This document shows positions 63,083-64,000 of a stretch of 64,000 nucleotides of DNA, piece by piece. The DNA comes from an uncultured SAR86 cluster bacterium (GTDB lineage Bacteria > Pseudomonadota > Gammaproteobacteria > Magnimaribacterales > AG-339-G14): the NCBI GenBank assembly GCA_902523885.1, contig CABZAV010000003.1, positions 75,527 to 139,526 of the forward strand, given 5' to 3'. Positions within the stretch are counted from its first letter, which is position 1. The number at the start of each line of letters is the position of its first letter. The notes beneath the pieces were generated by a model. It was not told the origin of the DNA and searched no databases. It saw only the letters and a program-made list of their open reading frames with translations. Position numbers and translations under genes: made by a program.

Positions 63083-64000
63083 TGGGTTTAGATAAAAACT
63101 TTCCTCGTCATCCTCACGCAATTATCAGTCCTGATGTTCGTTGGTATCCAGGCAGTGACGCAATAGGTGAAAAAGGAAGAGAAAAACTTTTACCACCCCT
63201 AGTAAATAGAATTAGAAAAGAGGTTTATGACTGGAGAGAAGCAGGTTATCCAAATATATCTGAAGTATCTCAATCCCTTTTAACTTATTGGTTTAAAACA
63301 GACCATCCCAATGGGTTTCAATATTATTTTGCACAAAGAGAGTCAGTTGAATCAATCATTTATTTATATGAACATGAAGATATAAGAAACCCATCTGAAC
63401 TTCTTAAATATGACTCCTCAGGTGTTTTGGTTGATTCTATGTTTGAGGAAACATGGTTAAGACTAGTCGTAAAACAGGCAACAGGAACTGGTAAAACAAA
63501 GGTGTTGTCTTTGTTAATGGCATGGTGTTATTTCCATAAAGAATTCAATGAAGACTCTGAACTTTCACAAAATTATCTTCTTCTTGCACCAAACACTATT
63601 GTTTTAGACAGATTAAAAGACGATATAGAGGGATTGAGTGTTTTTAACAAAGACCCAGTTCTTCCACCAAATGGTTATGGTGGCAGGTCTTGGAACTTTT
63701 ATCCAAAGGTTCACATACAAGATAATATTGGTTCTCTTTCAAAAAGTGGAAATATTTTCTTAACAAACATTCAAAGGTTTGTGACAAGAGCAGAAAAAGT
63801 TGATGAGAACTCAAGTATGGATTATTTCCTTGGAGATAAACCTGTGACCAAGACAACCGATAATAAAATTCTTGTTCGAGATATAGTAAATAATATTGAT
63901 GACATTATCGTATTTAATGATGAGGCACATCACATACATGACAAAAAACTTGCATGGTTTAAAACTATTGAGACTATAAACAACAGTCTTGTTCAAAAAG
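63082..64000 (+). CDS. Type III restriction endonuclease, helicase/Res subunit (partial, runs off window)
   Basis: Own translation: MGLDKNFPRHPHAIISPDVRWYPG...LVVKQATGTGKTKVLSLLMAWCYFHK...LLLAPNTIVLDRLK...DIIVFNDEAHHIHDKK (Walker A and DEAH-box); TAATG coupling with mod. Not in ORF track. Confidence 0.92.
   Translation, partial: MGLDKNFPRHPHAIISPDVRWYPGSDAIGEKGREKLLPPLVNRIRKEVYDWREAGYPNISEVSQSLLTYWFKTDHPNGFQYYFAQRESVESIIYLYEHEDIRNPSELLKYDSSGVLVDSMFEETWLRLVVKQATGTGKTKVLSLLMAWCYFHKEFNEDSELSQNYLLLAPNTIVLDRLKDDIEGLSVFNKDPVLPPNGYGGRSWNFYPKVHIQDNIGSLSKSGNIFLTNIQRFVTRAEKVDENSSMDYFLGDKPVTKTTDNKILVRDIVNNIDDIIVFNDEAHHIHDKKLAWFKTIETINNSLVQK

Overview
This 64 kb window looks like the replication-origin-proximal part of a low-GC, compact gammaproteobacterial chromosome. 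A streamlined marine (SAR86-like) lineage is my inference, not a demonstrated fact. Core blocks, in order: selO; an ADH-GMC oxidoreductase pair; a DUF3604 / PpiC / HupE cassette; pckA; gshA; a cytochrome c oxidase (cta/cox) operon on the minus strand; aroE-tsaC-purE; def-fmt-trkA-trkH-glyS-gmhB on plus; gyrB-recF-dnaN-dnaA on minus; rpmH-rnpA-yidD-yidC-mnmE-mnmG-rsmG-parA-parB-atpBEFHAGDC-glmU-glmS on plus. Downstream of glmS the region becomes accessory: two unknown secreted proteins, then a type III restriction-modification system whose Res gene runs off the end. Items missed by the ORF track are rpmH (44 aa), a truncated paralogous gene at the left edge, a 33-aa membrane microprotein on the minus strand, the res 5' part, a perfect parS site inside recF, and DnaA boxes in two intergenic regions. 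The most interesting signal is a ~1.2 kb segment immediately after glmS. It is bounded by perfect 11-bp inverted repeats and followed by a second, degenerate copy of the glmS 3' end and a terminator, which looks like an undescribed small cassette integrated at the glmS tail. Other notable points are replacement of glyQ/glyS by a single-chain GlyRS in conserved synteny, the DUF3604/PpiC/HupE module, and a family of two-repeat secreted proteins sharing a leader.
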